A stretch of DNA of 64,000 bases from an uncultured Bacillota bacterium (GCA_900317975.1 ONIZ01000001.1:62001-126000), one strand, 5' to 3'; positions 8,778 through 16,655 are shown, counted from the stretch's first letter. Translations and numbers: made by a program. Notes: a model not told the origin generated them from the letters alone.

Positions 8778-9422
8778 ATGAAATCATTAATACAATACAT
8801 AACAGAACGAGTAAAAGATCTACCAAAGTCTATTACAGGATTAATTGTTTTTGATATTGATGATACTTTATTGAAAAGTAATCCTGCAACAATTGGTATA
8901 TATAAGAAAGAACCAGGGAAACCTGAAAAACGATTGACAACTGAAGAATTCGCAAAAGATCCAGATGCTGGTGATCCATCAAAGAAATCATGGTTTGACT
9001 ATAGAGAATTCAATGATCCAGTAAAAGTATATAACTCAATCATATCAGGAACGCCATTGATTAGAAATCTTAGAATAATGGATGACTATATTGAAGCCGG
9101 CTATGAATTCTGTTTTCTTACTGCAAGAAGTTGTGAAGAGACAATAAAGAAAGCTTTGAATGATTTCCTTAAAGTAAAGAAGACTGATGGTGCATTACAG
9201 GAACTTGGTGATATATTTAATAAGACATTATCACATGCAATAAATGATTCTTCTAAACAATATCCAGGCAGTTCTGATGCAGAAAAGAAAGCAAATGTAT
9301 TAAGAAAGCTTTGTAGTAAATATGATAGAGTTGTATTTGTTGATGATGACAGAAAAAATGTTATAGCAGCAAGAGAACTTAATCTTCCAAATCTTAAAGT
9401 CATAAAAGCATGGGATAACTAA
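8778..9422 (+). CDS. Leader-bearing HAD-superfamily phosphatase
   Basis: 214 residues. Leader MKSLIQYITE, cut site I-T-E|R. HAD motif I is F-D26-I-D28-D-T30 with the nucleophile and acid aspartates intact. Motif II is FLTAR near residue 115. The acidic motif is F-V-D-D-D-R-K-N near residue 193. The order and spacing resemble small phage phosphatases related to the 3'-phosphatase half of polynucleotide kinase or to nucleotidases. Substrate unknown. The enzyme would be delivered into the host if the leader works as proposed. It is the last gene before a terminator. Confidence 0.75.
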   Translation: MKSLIQYITERVKDLPKSITGLIVFDIDDTLLKSNPATIGIYKKEPGKPEKRLTTEEFAKDPDAGDPSKKSWFDYREFNDPVKVYNSIISGTPLIRNLRIMDDYIEAGYEFCFLTARSCEETIKKALNDFLKVKKTDGALQELGDIFNKTLSHAINDSSKQYPGSSDAEKKANVLRKLCSKYDRVVFVDDDRKNVIAARELNLPNLKVIKAWDN

Positions 9423-9466
9423 ATAAGAAAATATGATAATATATTAAAATCAATACTAAAATGTTA

Positions 9467-9502
9467 GAAGATCTGTGTAAATACGTAGGTCTTCTTTTTT
9501 AT
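9467..9502 (+). terminator. Intrinsic terminator
   Basis: AGAAGATCT pairs with AGGTCTTCT (one wobble) across a 12-base loop, followed by six T. It ends the block 5996-9422. Confidence 0.75.
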
Positions 9503-9515
9503 TTTTATATATAAG
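9495..9515 (+). promoter_or_regulatory. Candidate phage promoter
   Basis: TTTTTTATTTTTATATATAAG overlaps the terminator T-run and ends 20 bases before the next start codon. Same element as at other block heads. Confidence 0.5.
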
Positions 9516-9535
9516 AATAAATTTGTTATATAATT

Positions 9536-10804
9536 ATGAAGCGACTTAAAGATTATATTTTTGAAAGTACATCAGATTTTATATTATTAAAAACATTTGA
9601 AGATGCTAAACAATGGTTTGAAAATACTGGGTGGATTAAAAATAATGATGATTCTAAACTTAAAGAAAAAATGAAAATTTCTTTAAATGATATATTAACT
9701 ATTTATGATATAGCTGATGAACATAATAAAATAGCACCATTAGTTGGTAATTATAAATCTAAAAGAGTATTTGCTATGCGTAGATGGATTGATAATTATA
9801 TTGATGAATGGTCAAAAATATCAAAAAATTCAAATATTACAGATGATTGGTTTTGGACTCCTATAAAAGGAATTTACGGTGGTCCTCATAACACAAATCT
9901 TAAAGAAGATGGATCATTTCAACCTACAGCAGAAGATATGGAATCTGTAATTAGTTTTGCGTATAATCATTTATCTAATGAAGAATATGATGATTATGAA
10001 AATATGAATTATGTTTGTAATTCTTCTAAAAATAAACCTAATCAAAAAGTAGAAAATTTATTAAATTATTATCAAGATGAAAAAAGATTTATGGATGGAT
10101 GTGCAAATGCATTAATTAAATTTATAAATAATAAATCTTTAAAATTTCATAAATTATTAACTAATGGGAAAACTTGCACGGAATTATGGAAAAAATTAGG
10201 AACATATGAAGAAGCTAATGAAAAAGTAAATAATACACCTAAAACAGATATTATATCATCAGATAATCAATATAAAATATCATTAAAAAAAGCTCATGGA
10301 TCTCAACTAATGTCAGGAGCATATTGTGAAAGTAAAGCAACAATAATGAGTATTGCAAAAGACACACTTAATAATGATGATTTTAAATTATTAGAAGATT
10401 TATTAAATGTAGATAAAAAATGGGCAAAATTATCTGGTAATAATAAAGGTATTGCAAAACAAAAAATAAATGGTTCTGATGAAATTAAAAAAATAATTAA
10501 TGATTCTGAGAATGCTGCTAATGATGTTAATAAAATATTAAATAATTTATTAGATCATAATGAAGAATTTAAAAAGGCATTATTATATGAAGCAATGACA
10601 GGAGAAATTAAATTTGGGGAAGAATCATTATTAGCAGCTAATTATGTATTTGTTTGGTCAACCAAAGAAACTGAAAATAAATTATATACAGTTAAAGATT
10701 ATCTTACATATTTATTAAGTAATAAATGTAAATTAAAAATTGAAGTTTCTTGGAAAACTGGTGGATCTACTTCATATCAAACATTAAGAATTGTAACAAA
10801 TTAA
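9536..10804 (+). CDS. Leader-bearing protein with KISLKK/GSQLMSG motif
   Basis: 422 residues. Leader MKRLKDYIFE, cut site I-F-E|S. Residues 20-230 are mostly helical, with two conserved-looking aromatic patches. Around residue 245-265 comes Y-K-I-S-L-K-K-A-H-G-S-Q-L-M-S-G, then a helix containing E-S-K-A-T. A strand with S-L-K-K after an acidic residue is reminiscent of PD-(D/E)xK nuclease cores. I think I recognise the GSQLMSG stretch from virion-associated proteins of other large phages, but I cannot verify this. The C-terminus is beta-rich (KIEVSWKTGGSTSY). The DNA is more AT-rich than the neighbouring structural genes. Nuclease activity is a weak hypothesis. Confidence 0.62.
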   Translation: MKRLKDYIFESTSDFILLKTFEDAKQWFENTGWIKNNDDSKLKEKMKISLNDILTIYDIADEHNKIAPLVGNYKSKRVFAMRRWIDNYIDEWSKISKNSNITDDWFWTPIKGIYGGPHNTNLKEDGSFQPTAEDMESVISFAYNHLSNEEYDDYENMNYVCNSSKNKPNQKVENLLNYYQDEKRFMDGCANALIKFINNKSLKFHKLLTNGKTCTELWKKLGTYEEANEKVNNTPKTDIISSDNQYKISLKKAHGSQLMSGAYCESKATIMSIAKDTLNNDDFKLLEDLLNVDKKWAKLSGNNKGIAKQKINGSDEIKKIINDSENAANDVNKILNNLLDHNEEFKKALLYEAMTGEIKFGEESLLAANYVFVWSTKETENKLYTVKDYLTYLLSNKCKLKIEVSWKTGGSTSYQTLRIVTN

Positions 10805-10820
10805 ATAAGTAATATAAATT

Positions 10821-11924
10821 ATGTCAAAACAAAAATTAAATATAGCAATCGGTCGTTTTCAACCATTTACTCAAGGCCATTTGAACATGGTTAATGAAGG
10901 TGAAGGACCATGTATAGTATATAGAATCAATTCATCAAATAAGACTATTGAACGTAAGAAGAAAGGAATTAAGATTGGTAGTAAGTCTTGGACTGATGAA
11001 TCTGTAAATAAGGTTATAGCTTATATTGATAATCCAACAGGTGACTTAACTGAGCAAGAAAAGGAGCTTCTTAAACGTCCTTTCACAAATGAATTAATTG
11101 ACAAAGAACTTGAGTCAGTCAAGAAGGCTAATAAGAATATAATTGATGTTGTTCCTGTTACTCATGTTTATGATGCTTTAGGAAGATTTAATGCATTTCT
11201 TACTGAACATTCTGATGAATATGAACCAGGATATTGGATGTGTGGAGATGATCGTAAAGCTGACTTTGAAAGTAATATTGAAAAGATGGCTAAATATACA
11301 GATCTTGAAACAGAATTCAAATCGGGAAAAACATATCCAAATATTCTTATTGGAAAACTTAAAGTGAATACTGGCAAGGGGCGTACTGAAGGAGTTTCTG
11401 GAACAGCAGTTCGTAAATCTATTCTCAATAAAGACAAAGCTGCATTTGAAAAAATAATGCCTAAGGGCGCAGGATCTTTATTCAATGATTTCACTAAAGC
11501 ATTTGATGAATTTAAAGCTCAATTACAAAATATCATTAAAGAACATAAGATGATGACACTTAAAGAATATATTTTTGAAGCACAAAAAACTTGGCAAACA
11601 GAAATAATAGATATTGCTAAACAATATATTATTGAACCAAATAATGGAGAATATGATATATCAGATATTACAAAAATGATCAATACTAAAAAAATAGATG
11701 AATATTTAATTGGCTATTTATGTGAATATCTTGCTTATTCTGTAACAAATAGATATGGGGATGATTTAACTGTTGATGAAATTGTGGACAAAATGAAATC
11801 TCAATCACGAAAAGAAGCATATTTAAAATTGCAAAACTATGAAGATTCAGATAAAGAAATAACTGATTTGATAATTCAAGGATTACAAAAAGGATTAAGG
11901 AGAAATCCTAATTTTCCAGAATAA
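10821..11924 (+). CDS. Cytidylyltransferase-like (NMN adenylyltransferase type) protein with internal packaging leader
   Basis: 367 residues. Residues 1-243 are a nucleotidyltransferase: G11-R-F-Q-P-F-T-Q-G-H20 is the HxGH-type nucleotide-binding motif, and V-S-G-T-A-V-R near residue 192-198 is the ISGTxxR motif. NMN adenylyltransferases of this family make NAD. A complete packaging leader then appears inside the protein (M-M-T-L-K-E-Y-I-F-E, residues 244-253; cut site before A254), followed by a 114-residue helical tail of unknown function. Flanking DNA shows that the leader region was duplicated (see 11527-11573). The tail is thus probably a former separate cargo gene fused in frame. If the protease cuts at E253, the tail would be released. 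Confidence 0.78.
   Translation: MSKQKLNIAIGRFQPFTQGHLNMVNEGEGPCIVYRINSSNKTIERKKKGIKIGSKSWTDESVNKVIAYIDNPTGDLTEQEKELLKRPFTNELIDKELESVKKANKNIIDVVPVTHVYDALGRFNAFLTEHSDEYEPGYWMCGDDRKADFESNIEKMAKYTDLETEFKSGKTYPNILIGKLKVNTGKGRTEGVSGTAVRKSILNKDKAAFEKIMPKGAGSLFNDFTKAFDEFKAQLQNIIKEHKMMTLKEYIFEAQKTWQTEIIDIAKQYIIEPNNGEYDISDITKMINTKKIDEYLIGYLCEYLAYSVTNRYGDDLTVDEIVDKMKSQSRKEAYLKLQNYEDSDKEITDLIIQGLQKGLRRNPNFPE
11527..11573 (+). repeat. Duplicated leader region, copy 1 (copy 2 at 11925-11971)
   Basis: About 47 bases, three differences between copies: an ATTAAAGAACATAA segment followed by the ATG and the codons of T-L-K-E-Y-I. In copy 1 it is read through inside the nucleotidyltransferase gene. In copy 2 it provides the start of the next gene. 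In both, the bases before the leader also encode I-I-K-E-H-K, so copy 2 carries a relic of the nucleotidyltransferase end. Confidence 0.8.
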
Positions 11925-11947
11925 AAAATATAATTAAAGAACATAAA

Positions 11948-12322
11948 ATGCTGACACTTAAAGAATATATTACGGAAACAAAAGTTACAGATAACCAATT
12001 ATATGAAAATATAGAATGGTGTTTATCTGATTTATTAGAATTTAATGATGTCGATGAAAATTATTTATTATTGGCTATTGATGAATTTAATTCAGTTTAT
12101 AAAGCATTAACTGAAAAAAATGTAAAATATGATATTGATTTTATTTGGAAAACTTTATTAGAAAAATATGAAGATTTAATATATGAAAAAATAAATAAAA
12201 ATACATTTTTAAATATAATCAAAAAATATGATAAACAATTAACAGAAAATATATTGTTAAATGCAAAGGATAGTATAAAAGATATAAAAGACGAAATACA
12301 AAAAACAGGTAAATTAAGTTAA
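11948..12322 (+). CDS. Leader-bearing hypothetical helical protein
   Basis: 124 residues. Leader MLTLKEYITE, cut site I-T-E|T. The leader and its upstream 24 bases are a near copy of the internal leader of the preceding gene, so this gene lies next to a tandem duplication breakpoint. The mature protein is acidic and almost entirely helical (for example DLLEFNDVDENYLLLAIDEF), with a Lys/Asp-rich C-terminus. It may be distantly related to the tail of the previous gene, but the bodies are not obviously alike by eye. Function unknown. Confidence 0.7.
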   Translation: MLTLKEYITETKVTDNQLYENIEWCLSDLLEFNDVDENYLLLAIDEFNSVYKALTEKNVKYDIDFIWKTLLEKYEDLIYEKINKNTFLNIIKKYDKQLTENILLNAKDSIKDIKDEIQKTGKLS

Positions 12323-12333
12323 TAAAAATTATT

Positions 12334-12627
12334 ATGAAATCAATTAATCAATATATTTCAGAATCACAGGATAAGTATTTTACACAACAAGAAATTGGTA
12401 AAATAACTAAAGATATGTGGGATAAGAATGGTCAATTTTATAAATTTATAAAAGATAAAGTTGATTCATTATCTAAAGAGGACATTAATGATTATCTTGA
12501 CCAATGTCTCGATGATGATAGATGCACAGCTGAATTTGCTTCCTATATTGAAATGATTATAGGACGTCATAACTTCAGTTTAGAACAAGTACAGCAGTTC
12601 ATAAATACAGAAGATTTAAAAGGATGA
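12334..12627 (+). CDS. Leader-bearing hypothetical protein, source of the repeated 3' end
   Basis: 97 residues. Leader MKSINQYISE, cut site I-S-E|S. The mature part is helical (DKYFTQQEIGKITKDMW, then a Cys-containing acidic helix) and ends FSLEQVQQFINTEDLKG. The last about 60 bases of the gene recur twice downstream as non-coding relics (13659-13720 and 14087-14152), so this gene or a relative was copied at least twice and then largely replaced. It stops at TGA within GGATGAAAG, which overlaps a vestigial ATG. Confidence 0.7.
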   Translation: MKSINQYISESQDKYFTQQEIGKITKDMWDKNGQFYKFIKDKVDSLSKEDINDYLDQCLDDDRCTAEFASYIEMIIGRHNFSLEQVQQFINTEDLKG

Positions 12628-12630
12628 AAG
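12561..12630 (+). repeat. Gene-end repeat, copy A (intact coding copy)
   Basis: About 65 bases covering the last 20 codons of the 12334-12627 gene plus the overlapping ATGAAA. Copies B and C lie directly before the two following leader-bearing genes that have long upstream spacers. Confidence 0.8.
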
Positions 12631-12664
12631 TAGTGAAAAATAAATATATTTAAATATTAATAAC

Positions 12665-13615
12665 ATGAAATCAATTAGAGAATATATTAATGAAGCATAT
12701 CAAGCAACATATTTAAAAGGTTGGAAACCCGTAGAACAATTAGATAATAAACATCATATTACTGTTAAAGATGATAATATATTAGGAGTATTTTTTGATA
12801 ATACATGGAAATGGCATCATAAGAGATATGGTAATATATATATAGGAATGCTTAATAAAAATGAAATATCTAATCCAGAAATTAAACTTTATAGTGATAA
12901 AGGAGTTTTCACAAGTATTAAAGAAATTCAAGATGCATATAATACTACTGAAAAGAATTTGTCAAAATTAGTTAAAGAAAATAAAATTAAAATGTCATTA
13001 GTACTTAATAATTTTAATATATATGTTAAAATAATAAAACGAAATGATCTTTGGTATGATGAGATTGCAGCAGCGGGATTAAAATTAGCAGGTGTAGGTA
13101 AATCATTAGGTAAATGTTCATTTGAAACATTCTCAGTTGTTGATATAGATTTATCAAATCCAGATAATAATGATGCAAAATATGTATATAAAAATTATTC
13201 TCAAATATCTATTAAAAACCAAGTTGAAACAAGTGCAAGAAAAGATGGCGGCAGAAAAGTAACAGGATATTGTGCATTTACATTTGTCCCATATCATAAT
13301 TATGAAGATATTGAAACTGATGTTATTAAAGATAATGTAGATAGAAATTTATTACCTGCATTATTACTTCAATATTTGAAAAATACAAATATAACATTTG
13401 ATGATAAAAAAATATCATTATCATTAATTAAGAATCAATTAGAATTACAAGAAGATAAATATAAAGAGTTTAAAGAATTTATAGATAATCATATTAAAAG
13501 TTTAAATGCTGATGTTTTAAAACGTCATGAAGAATACTTACAATCTGATGATTATAAAAATGGAGAAGCTAGTAGAAAACATGATGATTATTTATTAATG
13601 ACAAATGGAATGTAA
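12665..13615 (+). CDS. Leader-bearing hypothetical protein, 316 residues
   Basis: Leader MKSIREYINE, cut site I-N-E|A. The mature protein has a beta-rich N-terminal part (aromatic VFFDNTWKWHHKRYGNIYIG, residues 55-75). A central alpha/beta region follows, with LWYDEIAAAGLKLAGVGKSLG at about 122-142; the second half resembles a glycine-rich loop but is not a clear P-loop. The C-terminus is Lys/Glu-rich and helical. No family recognised. Low GC and A-ending codons match its neighbours. It is followed by a 99-base spacer containing a relic of an older gene. Confidence 0.68.
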   Translation: MKSIREYINEAYQATYLKGWKPVEQLDNKHHITVKDDNILGVFFDNTWKWHHKRYGNIYIGMLNKNEISNPEIKLYSDKGVFTSIKEIQDAYNTTEKNLSKLVKENKIKMSLVLNNFNIYVKIIKRNDLWYDEIAAAGLKLAGVGKSLGKCSFETFSVVDIDLSNPDNNDAKYVYKNYSQISIKNQVETSARKDGGRKVTGYCAFTFVPYHNYEDIETDVIKDNVDRNLLPALLLQYLKNTNITFDDKKISLSLIKNQLELQEDKYKEFKEFIDNHIKSLNADVLKRHEEYLQSDDYKNGEASRKHDDYLLMTNGM

Positions 13616-13714
13616 TAAAAATAAACTATGAAATACACTTATTTAAAAAATTAAAATACATAATTTTAGTTTAGAACAAGTACAGCAGTTCATAAATACA
13701 GAAGATTTAAAGGG
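13616..13714 (+). pseudogene. Relic spacer: aborted leader gene and gene-end copy B
   Basis: After the previous stop, ATGAAATACACTTA at 13628 opens a seven-codon reading frame that stops at once, probably a decayed leader gene. Bases 13659-13720 repeat the 3' end of the 12334-12627 gene almost exactly (TTTAGTTTAGAACAAGTACA and on). Its old stop overlaps the ATG of the following gene as ATGA, an arrangement that would have coupled translation. Confidence 0.7.
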
Positions 13715-14062
13715 ATGAAAGACTTAAGTAATTTTATAATTGAAAGAGGAGCAGCTCCTAATGTTAATATTGATAAAAGCAAAGTTATGTCAAAATATCC
13801 TCATGTAAATATGGTTATGTCTATTATCGATGAGTTAAAGAAGCATAATGACTGTAAGTTTGATGGTAAACAATGGTCTGGTAATGATGCTGATTTATGG
13901 AAAGGTGCAGGACAATTCTTATTTGACTATATGAAAGAATTAGGACAAAAAGAACTAAAAGATATTGTTGCACATTTTGGATGGGAGGAATATATAACAG
14001 ATTTAAACAAGATCTATCCAGCAGAAATTTCTATATGTATGGCTCAAGAATTACAAAAATAA
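13715..14062 (+). CDS. Leader-bearing hypothetical protein
   Basis: 115 residues. Leader MKDLSNFIIE, cut site I-I-E|R. The start ATG overlaps the stop of a decayed upstream gene copy (GGGATGAAAG), which supports this start. The mature protein is a mixed helical domain with conserved-looking Trp and Gly (KQWSGNDADLWKGAGQFLF at 52-70) and a Pro/Glu-containing C-terminal helix. No family recognised. GC content is slightly higher than in the adjacent genes. Confidence 0.7.
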   Translation: MKDLSNFIIERGAAPNVNIDKSKVMSKYPHVNMVMSIIDELKKHNDCKFDGKQWSGNDADLWKGAGQFLFDYMKELGQKELKDIVAHFGWEEYITDLNKIYPAEISICMAQELQK

Positions 14063-14086
14063 CATATATAATATATAGAGATAATA

Positions 14087-14152
14087 TTGGATGTCATAAT
14101 TTTAGTTTAGAGCAAGTATAATAATTTATAAATATAGAAGATTTAAAAGGAT
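14087..14152 (+). repeat. Gene-end repeat, copy C (most diverged)
   Basis: GGATGTCATAATTTTAGTTT and the following bases match copies A and B, with several substitutions. The frame is broken (stop codons in place of Gln codons) and the ATG after AAAAGG has become ATAA. It is a non-coding scar in the 102-base spacer before the next leader gene. Confidence 0.75.
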
Positions 14153-14164
14153 AAAAAATAAACT

Positions 14165-14836
14165 ATGTTAACTTTATTAGAATATATCAATGCAGAACGT
14201 TCTAATTTTCCAGATGAAGTTTGGTTTAATGATAAATGGTATAACACAGAATCAAAATATGCTCGTCCATTCATCATTAATATAAAAACACACCAATCAT
14301 TATTTGGAGAAATTGGTCAATATCATTGTAAAATGTCTAAATTAAAAATAATGTTAAAATTTTTTTGTACATGGGATAGCTTAAAAGACGAATATAGAGT
14401 TAAAACATCAACATATCATGGGAGAATATGGGTAATTAATGATACAGATATAAATACCGTGTTAATATGTTGGTGGGAAGACTTAAATGATCAAAATTTT
14501 TATGAACTTAACAAAGAATTAATATTAAAATACAATAAAAAATTTAATACAAATATAACAAAAGCATTAGTAGTTAATAATAATGATGAATTTGTTAATT
14601 TTGACATAAATAATAAAAACATTGAACATATTAAACCACGTTCTTCTGATAATAAAAAACTAAAAGAAATGCATAAAATTATTCATTTGGCTTCTCAAAA
14701 GGATAAAGAAGAATACTTTAAACAATTTAAGAAAATAAGAGATGAAAATAATCAAACAAAATATTATAATCATACAAAATCAAAAACAGAAGCTGAATGG
14801 AGAAGTATTAAATATCAAGAAAGTTTAGAAGAATAA
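14165..14836 (+). CDS. Leader-like hypothetical protein (MLTLLEYINAE)
   Basis: 223 residues. The N-terminus follows the leader pattern but has I-N-A-E instead of I-x-E at position 10, so cleavage would need a shifted site after E11 or may not occur. The mature part has many aromatic residues in its first half (DEVWFNDKWYNTESKYARPF) and a Trp-rich strand (VLICWWEDLNDQNFY) near residue 100. The C-terminal 70 residues are Lys/Glu-rich and helical. No family recognised. The upstream spacer contains a gene-end scar, suggesting this gene replaced an older copy. Confidence 0.65.
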   Translation: MLTLLEYINAERSNFPDEVWFNDKWYNTESKYARPFIINIKTHQSLFGEIGQYHCKMSKLKIMLKFFCTWDSLKDEYRVKTSTYHGRIWVINDTDINTVLICWWEDLNDQNFYELNKELILKYNKKFNTNITKALVVNNNDEFVNFDINNKNIEHIKPRSSDNKKLKEMHKIIHLASQKDKEEYFKQFKKIRDENNQTKYYNHTKSKTEAEWRSIKYQESLEE

Positions 14837-14856
14837 AATAAATAATAAATTTTAAT

Positions 14857-15207
14857 ATGAAATCTATTAATGAATATATAACGGAATCTGTAGCATCAAT
14901 TAAAGTGAATAAGATGAAACAAGAATTCAAACAGAAATTTGATAATAAAGTGACTATAGGTTCAGGCCGGGCAAATCATCAACAATTATATGATGTATAT
15001 ATCTATGATGATAAAATGAATACTCTGAAAGAAGTAAATGAAATTCTTAAACGTTATTTGAAAAAATGGAAAGGATTTAGTTATAAAGAATTAAAAGATA
15101 AACTTAAAGAAAAGGGAGATTTCTTTAAAGATTATCAAGATGATGATTTATGCACATTAGATAGATATCCAGTTGAATTTATCAGATTTACTTCCAGAGA
15201 TTTATAA
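14857..15207 (+). CDS. Leader-bearing hypothetical basic protein
   Basis: 116 residues. Leader MKSINEYITE, cut site I-T-E|S. The mature protein is Lys-rich, with a beta strand pair (VTIGSGRANHQQLYDVYIYDD) and two amphipathic helices. It ends in a short aromatic segment (YPVEFIRFTSRDL). No known motif. It is the last gene before a hairpin terminator. Confidence 0.7.
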   Translation: MKSINEYITESVASIKVNKMKQEFKQKFDNKVTIGSGRANHQQLYDVYIYDDKMNTLKEVNEILKRYLKKWKGFSYKELKDKLKEKGDFFKDYQDDDLCTLDRYPVEFIRFTSRDL

Positions 15208-15215
15208 AGTACTAT

Positions 15216-15245
15216 AGAAGATCTAATCAATAGGTCTTCTTTTTT
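15216..15245 (+). terminator. Intrinsic terminator
   Basis: AGAAGATCTA pairs with TAGGTCTTCT around a five-base loop, followed by five T. Same stem sequence family as the terminators at 5931, 9467 and 16996. Confidence 0.75.
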
Positions 15246-15267
15246 ATTCATTTCCTTATAATATTTT

Positions 15268-15290
15268 TTTTTATTTTTAACTATATTATA
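15268..15290 (+). promoter_or_regulatory. Candidate phage promoter
   Basis: A TTTTTATTTTTAACTATATT element 26 bases before the start of the next leader gene, separated from the upstream terminator by about 20 bases. Confidence 0.5.
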
Positions 15291-15315
15291 AATGTATAAA
15301 TAAAATAGATCAATT

Positions 15316-15615
15316 ATGAAAGATATTAAACAATACATTACAGAAGGCAAAAATGGATGGGAATTTTTTGATAGTGCAACCGATACTTTTGGCGGTGGAA
15401 TAGAACTATCTGGACTTGAAAATAAAAAAATAAAATGGCTTTTAGTCAATACAGATTCAGAAATTATTGCTGGTGTTACAGAATATAATTTAGATTCATG
15501 GGCAGAGGATGATGAATATTTTAAAGATGCTGCAAAAGCAATCAAATCATTAAAGATAGGAGACTCTTATGATGCTGATGGCGGTATAAATATTTATCTT
15601 AGAATTAGAAAATAA
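15316..15615 (+). CDS. Leader-bearing hypothetical protein
   Basis: 99 residues. Leader MKDIKQYITE, cut site I-T-E|G. The mature part looks like one small alpha/beta domain: a Gly-rich turn (FGGGIELSG), a strand with Trp (KWLLVNTDSEII), an acidic helix (DSWAEDDEYFKDAAKAI) and a final strand pair (DGGINIYLRIRK). No family recognised. First gene after a promoter-like element. Confidence 0.7.
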   Translation: MKDIKQYITEGKNGWEFFDSATDTFGGGIELSGLENKKIKWLLVNTDSEIIAGVTEYNLDSWAEDDEYFKDAAKAIKSLKIGDSYDADGGINIYLRIRK

Positions 15616-15637
15616 AAATAAAATATTAGTAAATAGT

Positions 15638-16138
15638 ATGAAAAGTATTAATGCATACATAACAGAAAGATATCAGAATAATGCATCAAATAAAGAGGCT
15701 ATGTTCTTGCATTTAGATGGTTTGCGTCAATCAGAAGGATTTTCATTTACCGAAGGAGAAAAGGCTTTACTTTTAAAATATGATACTGATGGATATCGTA
15801 TTCAAGTTAGAGGTATTGTAGAAATTGAAAAGGTACTTAAGAACAGTATTCGTATAAAGACCGAAGATGCAGATTCAACCGATTTTTATCATAGTTTAAA
15901 ATTTGATAAGACTGGTATTGCTATAGTTAAGACAAATAGCAAATATCGTGGTAAGTCAACAGCATATTGGGTTCTATATAATAAAGAACTTATCAATAGT
16001 GATAAAGATGGTAAGGATATTACTGAAATATTAAATACTAAGGGTAATATCTGGGGATTCCATTTATATGGTCATGAAGATTTCCAAAAACAAGATCTTA
16101 AAGATCTTAAAAAATATGTTAAAGAAATGAATAAATAA
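15638..16138 (+). CDS. Leader-bearing hypothetical protein
   Basis: 166 residues. Leader MKSINAYITE, cut site I-T-E|R. This gene uses different synonymous codons for the leader (AGT for Ser, TAC for Tyr), which argues that the peptide rather than the DNA is conserved. The mature domain is alpha/beta, with VRGIVEIEKVLKNSIRI and YRGKSTAYWVLYNKELI strands. No known motif. The next gene starts two bases after the stop. Confidence 0.7.
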   Translation: MKSINAYITERYQNNASNKEAMFLHLDGLRQSEGFSFTEGEKALLLKYDTDGYRIQVRGIVEIEKVLKNSIRIKTEDADSTDFYHSLKFDKTGIAIVKTNSKYRGKSTAYWVLYNKELINSDKDGKDITEILNTKGNIWGFHLYGHEDFQKQDLKDLKKYVKEMNK

Positions 16139-16140
16139 AT

Positions 16141-16383
16141 ATGAAAGACATAATGAATTTTTTGATAAATGAATCTAGAACAAGATTTATAGACATTGAA
16201 CAATATGGAAATTCATGGATAAAAGAATGGGGTTCTGAATATTGTGGGGATGTTTTGAAAAACTTTATAAAAGGAGTTGAAAGAGGTATGAAATGTCTTA
16301 AATCAGATGATGCCAAATTTCAAAAACGTTGTGAAGATTGTATTAGTGAAATATTAGAAAAAATAAATAAAGACATATATTAA
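16141..16383 (+). CDS. Leader-bearing small protein, paralog 1 of a tandem pair
   Basis: 80 residues. The leader MKDIMNFLINES carries one extra residue relative to the consensus; the likely cut site is L-I-N-E|S. The mature part shares a clear core with the next gene: S-W-I-K-E-W-G-S-E-Y-C-G, then a basic helix and F-Q-K-R-C-E-D-C, ending I-N-K-D-I-Y. Three Cys are shared by both paralogs and could bind metal or form disulfides. Function unknown. Spacing to both neighbours is two bases. Confidence 0.75.
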   Translation: MKDIMNFLINESRTRFIDIEQYGNSWIKEWGSEYCGDVLKNFIKGVERGMKCLKSDDAKFQKRCEDCISEILEKINKDIY

Positions 16384-16385
16384 AT

Positions 16386-16655
16386 ATGAAGAACTTAAAA
16401 GAAAAGTTAATAAATGAAGCAAAGAAAACAGATTTTGAAAAAATAGAAGATCTTGGTGCTTCATGGATAAAAGAATGGGGATCTGAATATTGTGGTAATA
16501 TTCTTAGTTCTGTTATAAAAGGAATTCAGAAAGGAATAAAAGAAAATCCATATACTAATGATAAGAATGCATATCCAGCAAATAATACATTTCAGAAACG
16601 TTGTGAAGACTGCATTAAGAAAATCCTTAATGAAATAAATGAAGACATATATTAA
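16386..16655 (+). CDS. Leader-bearing small protein, paralog 2 of a tandem pair
   Basis: 89 residues. Leader MKNLKEKLINEA, likely cut site L-I-N-E|A. It has the same SWIKEWGSEYCG and FQKRCEDC blocks as the gene before it, with a ten-residue insert (PYTNDKNAYP) between them. The end of the gene (GACATATATTAAATATGAAG) matches the end of the first paralog and is followed by a third, aborted start. The duplication is therefore recent in relation to the array. Confidence 0.75.
   Translation: MKNLKEKLINEAKKTDFEKIEDLGASWIKEWGSEYCGNILSSVIKGIQKGIKENPYTNDKNAYPANNTFQKRCEDCIKKILNEINEDIY

Larger units (their letters stand above)
9436..9515 (+). repeat. Terminator-promoter cassette, copy 1 (copy 2 at 16968-17045)
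   Basis: About 80 bases that recur with few changes at 16968-17045: an AT-rich lead containing ATCAATACTAAAATG, a hairpin AGAAGATCT...AGGTCTTCT, and the T-rich run into TTATTTTTA. Two nearly identical copies 7.5 kb apart indicate duplication of the control element together with array growth. Confidence 0.7.

Noticed and set aside
16119-16316. Minus-strand open frame over the tandem paralogs
   Set aside because: Overlaps two conserved plus-strand genes and shows no independent support.
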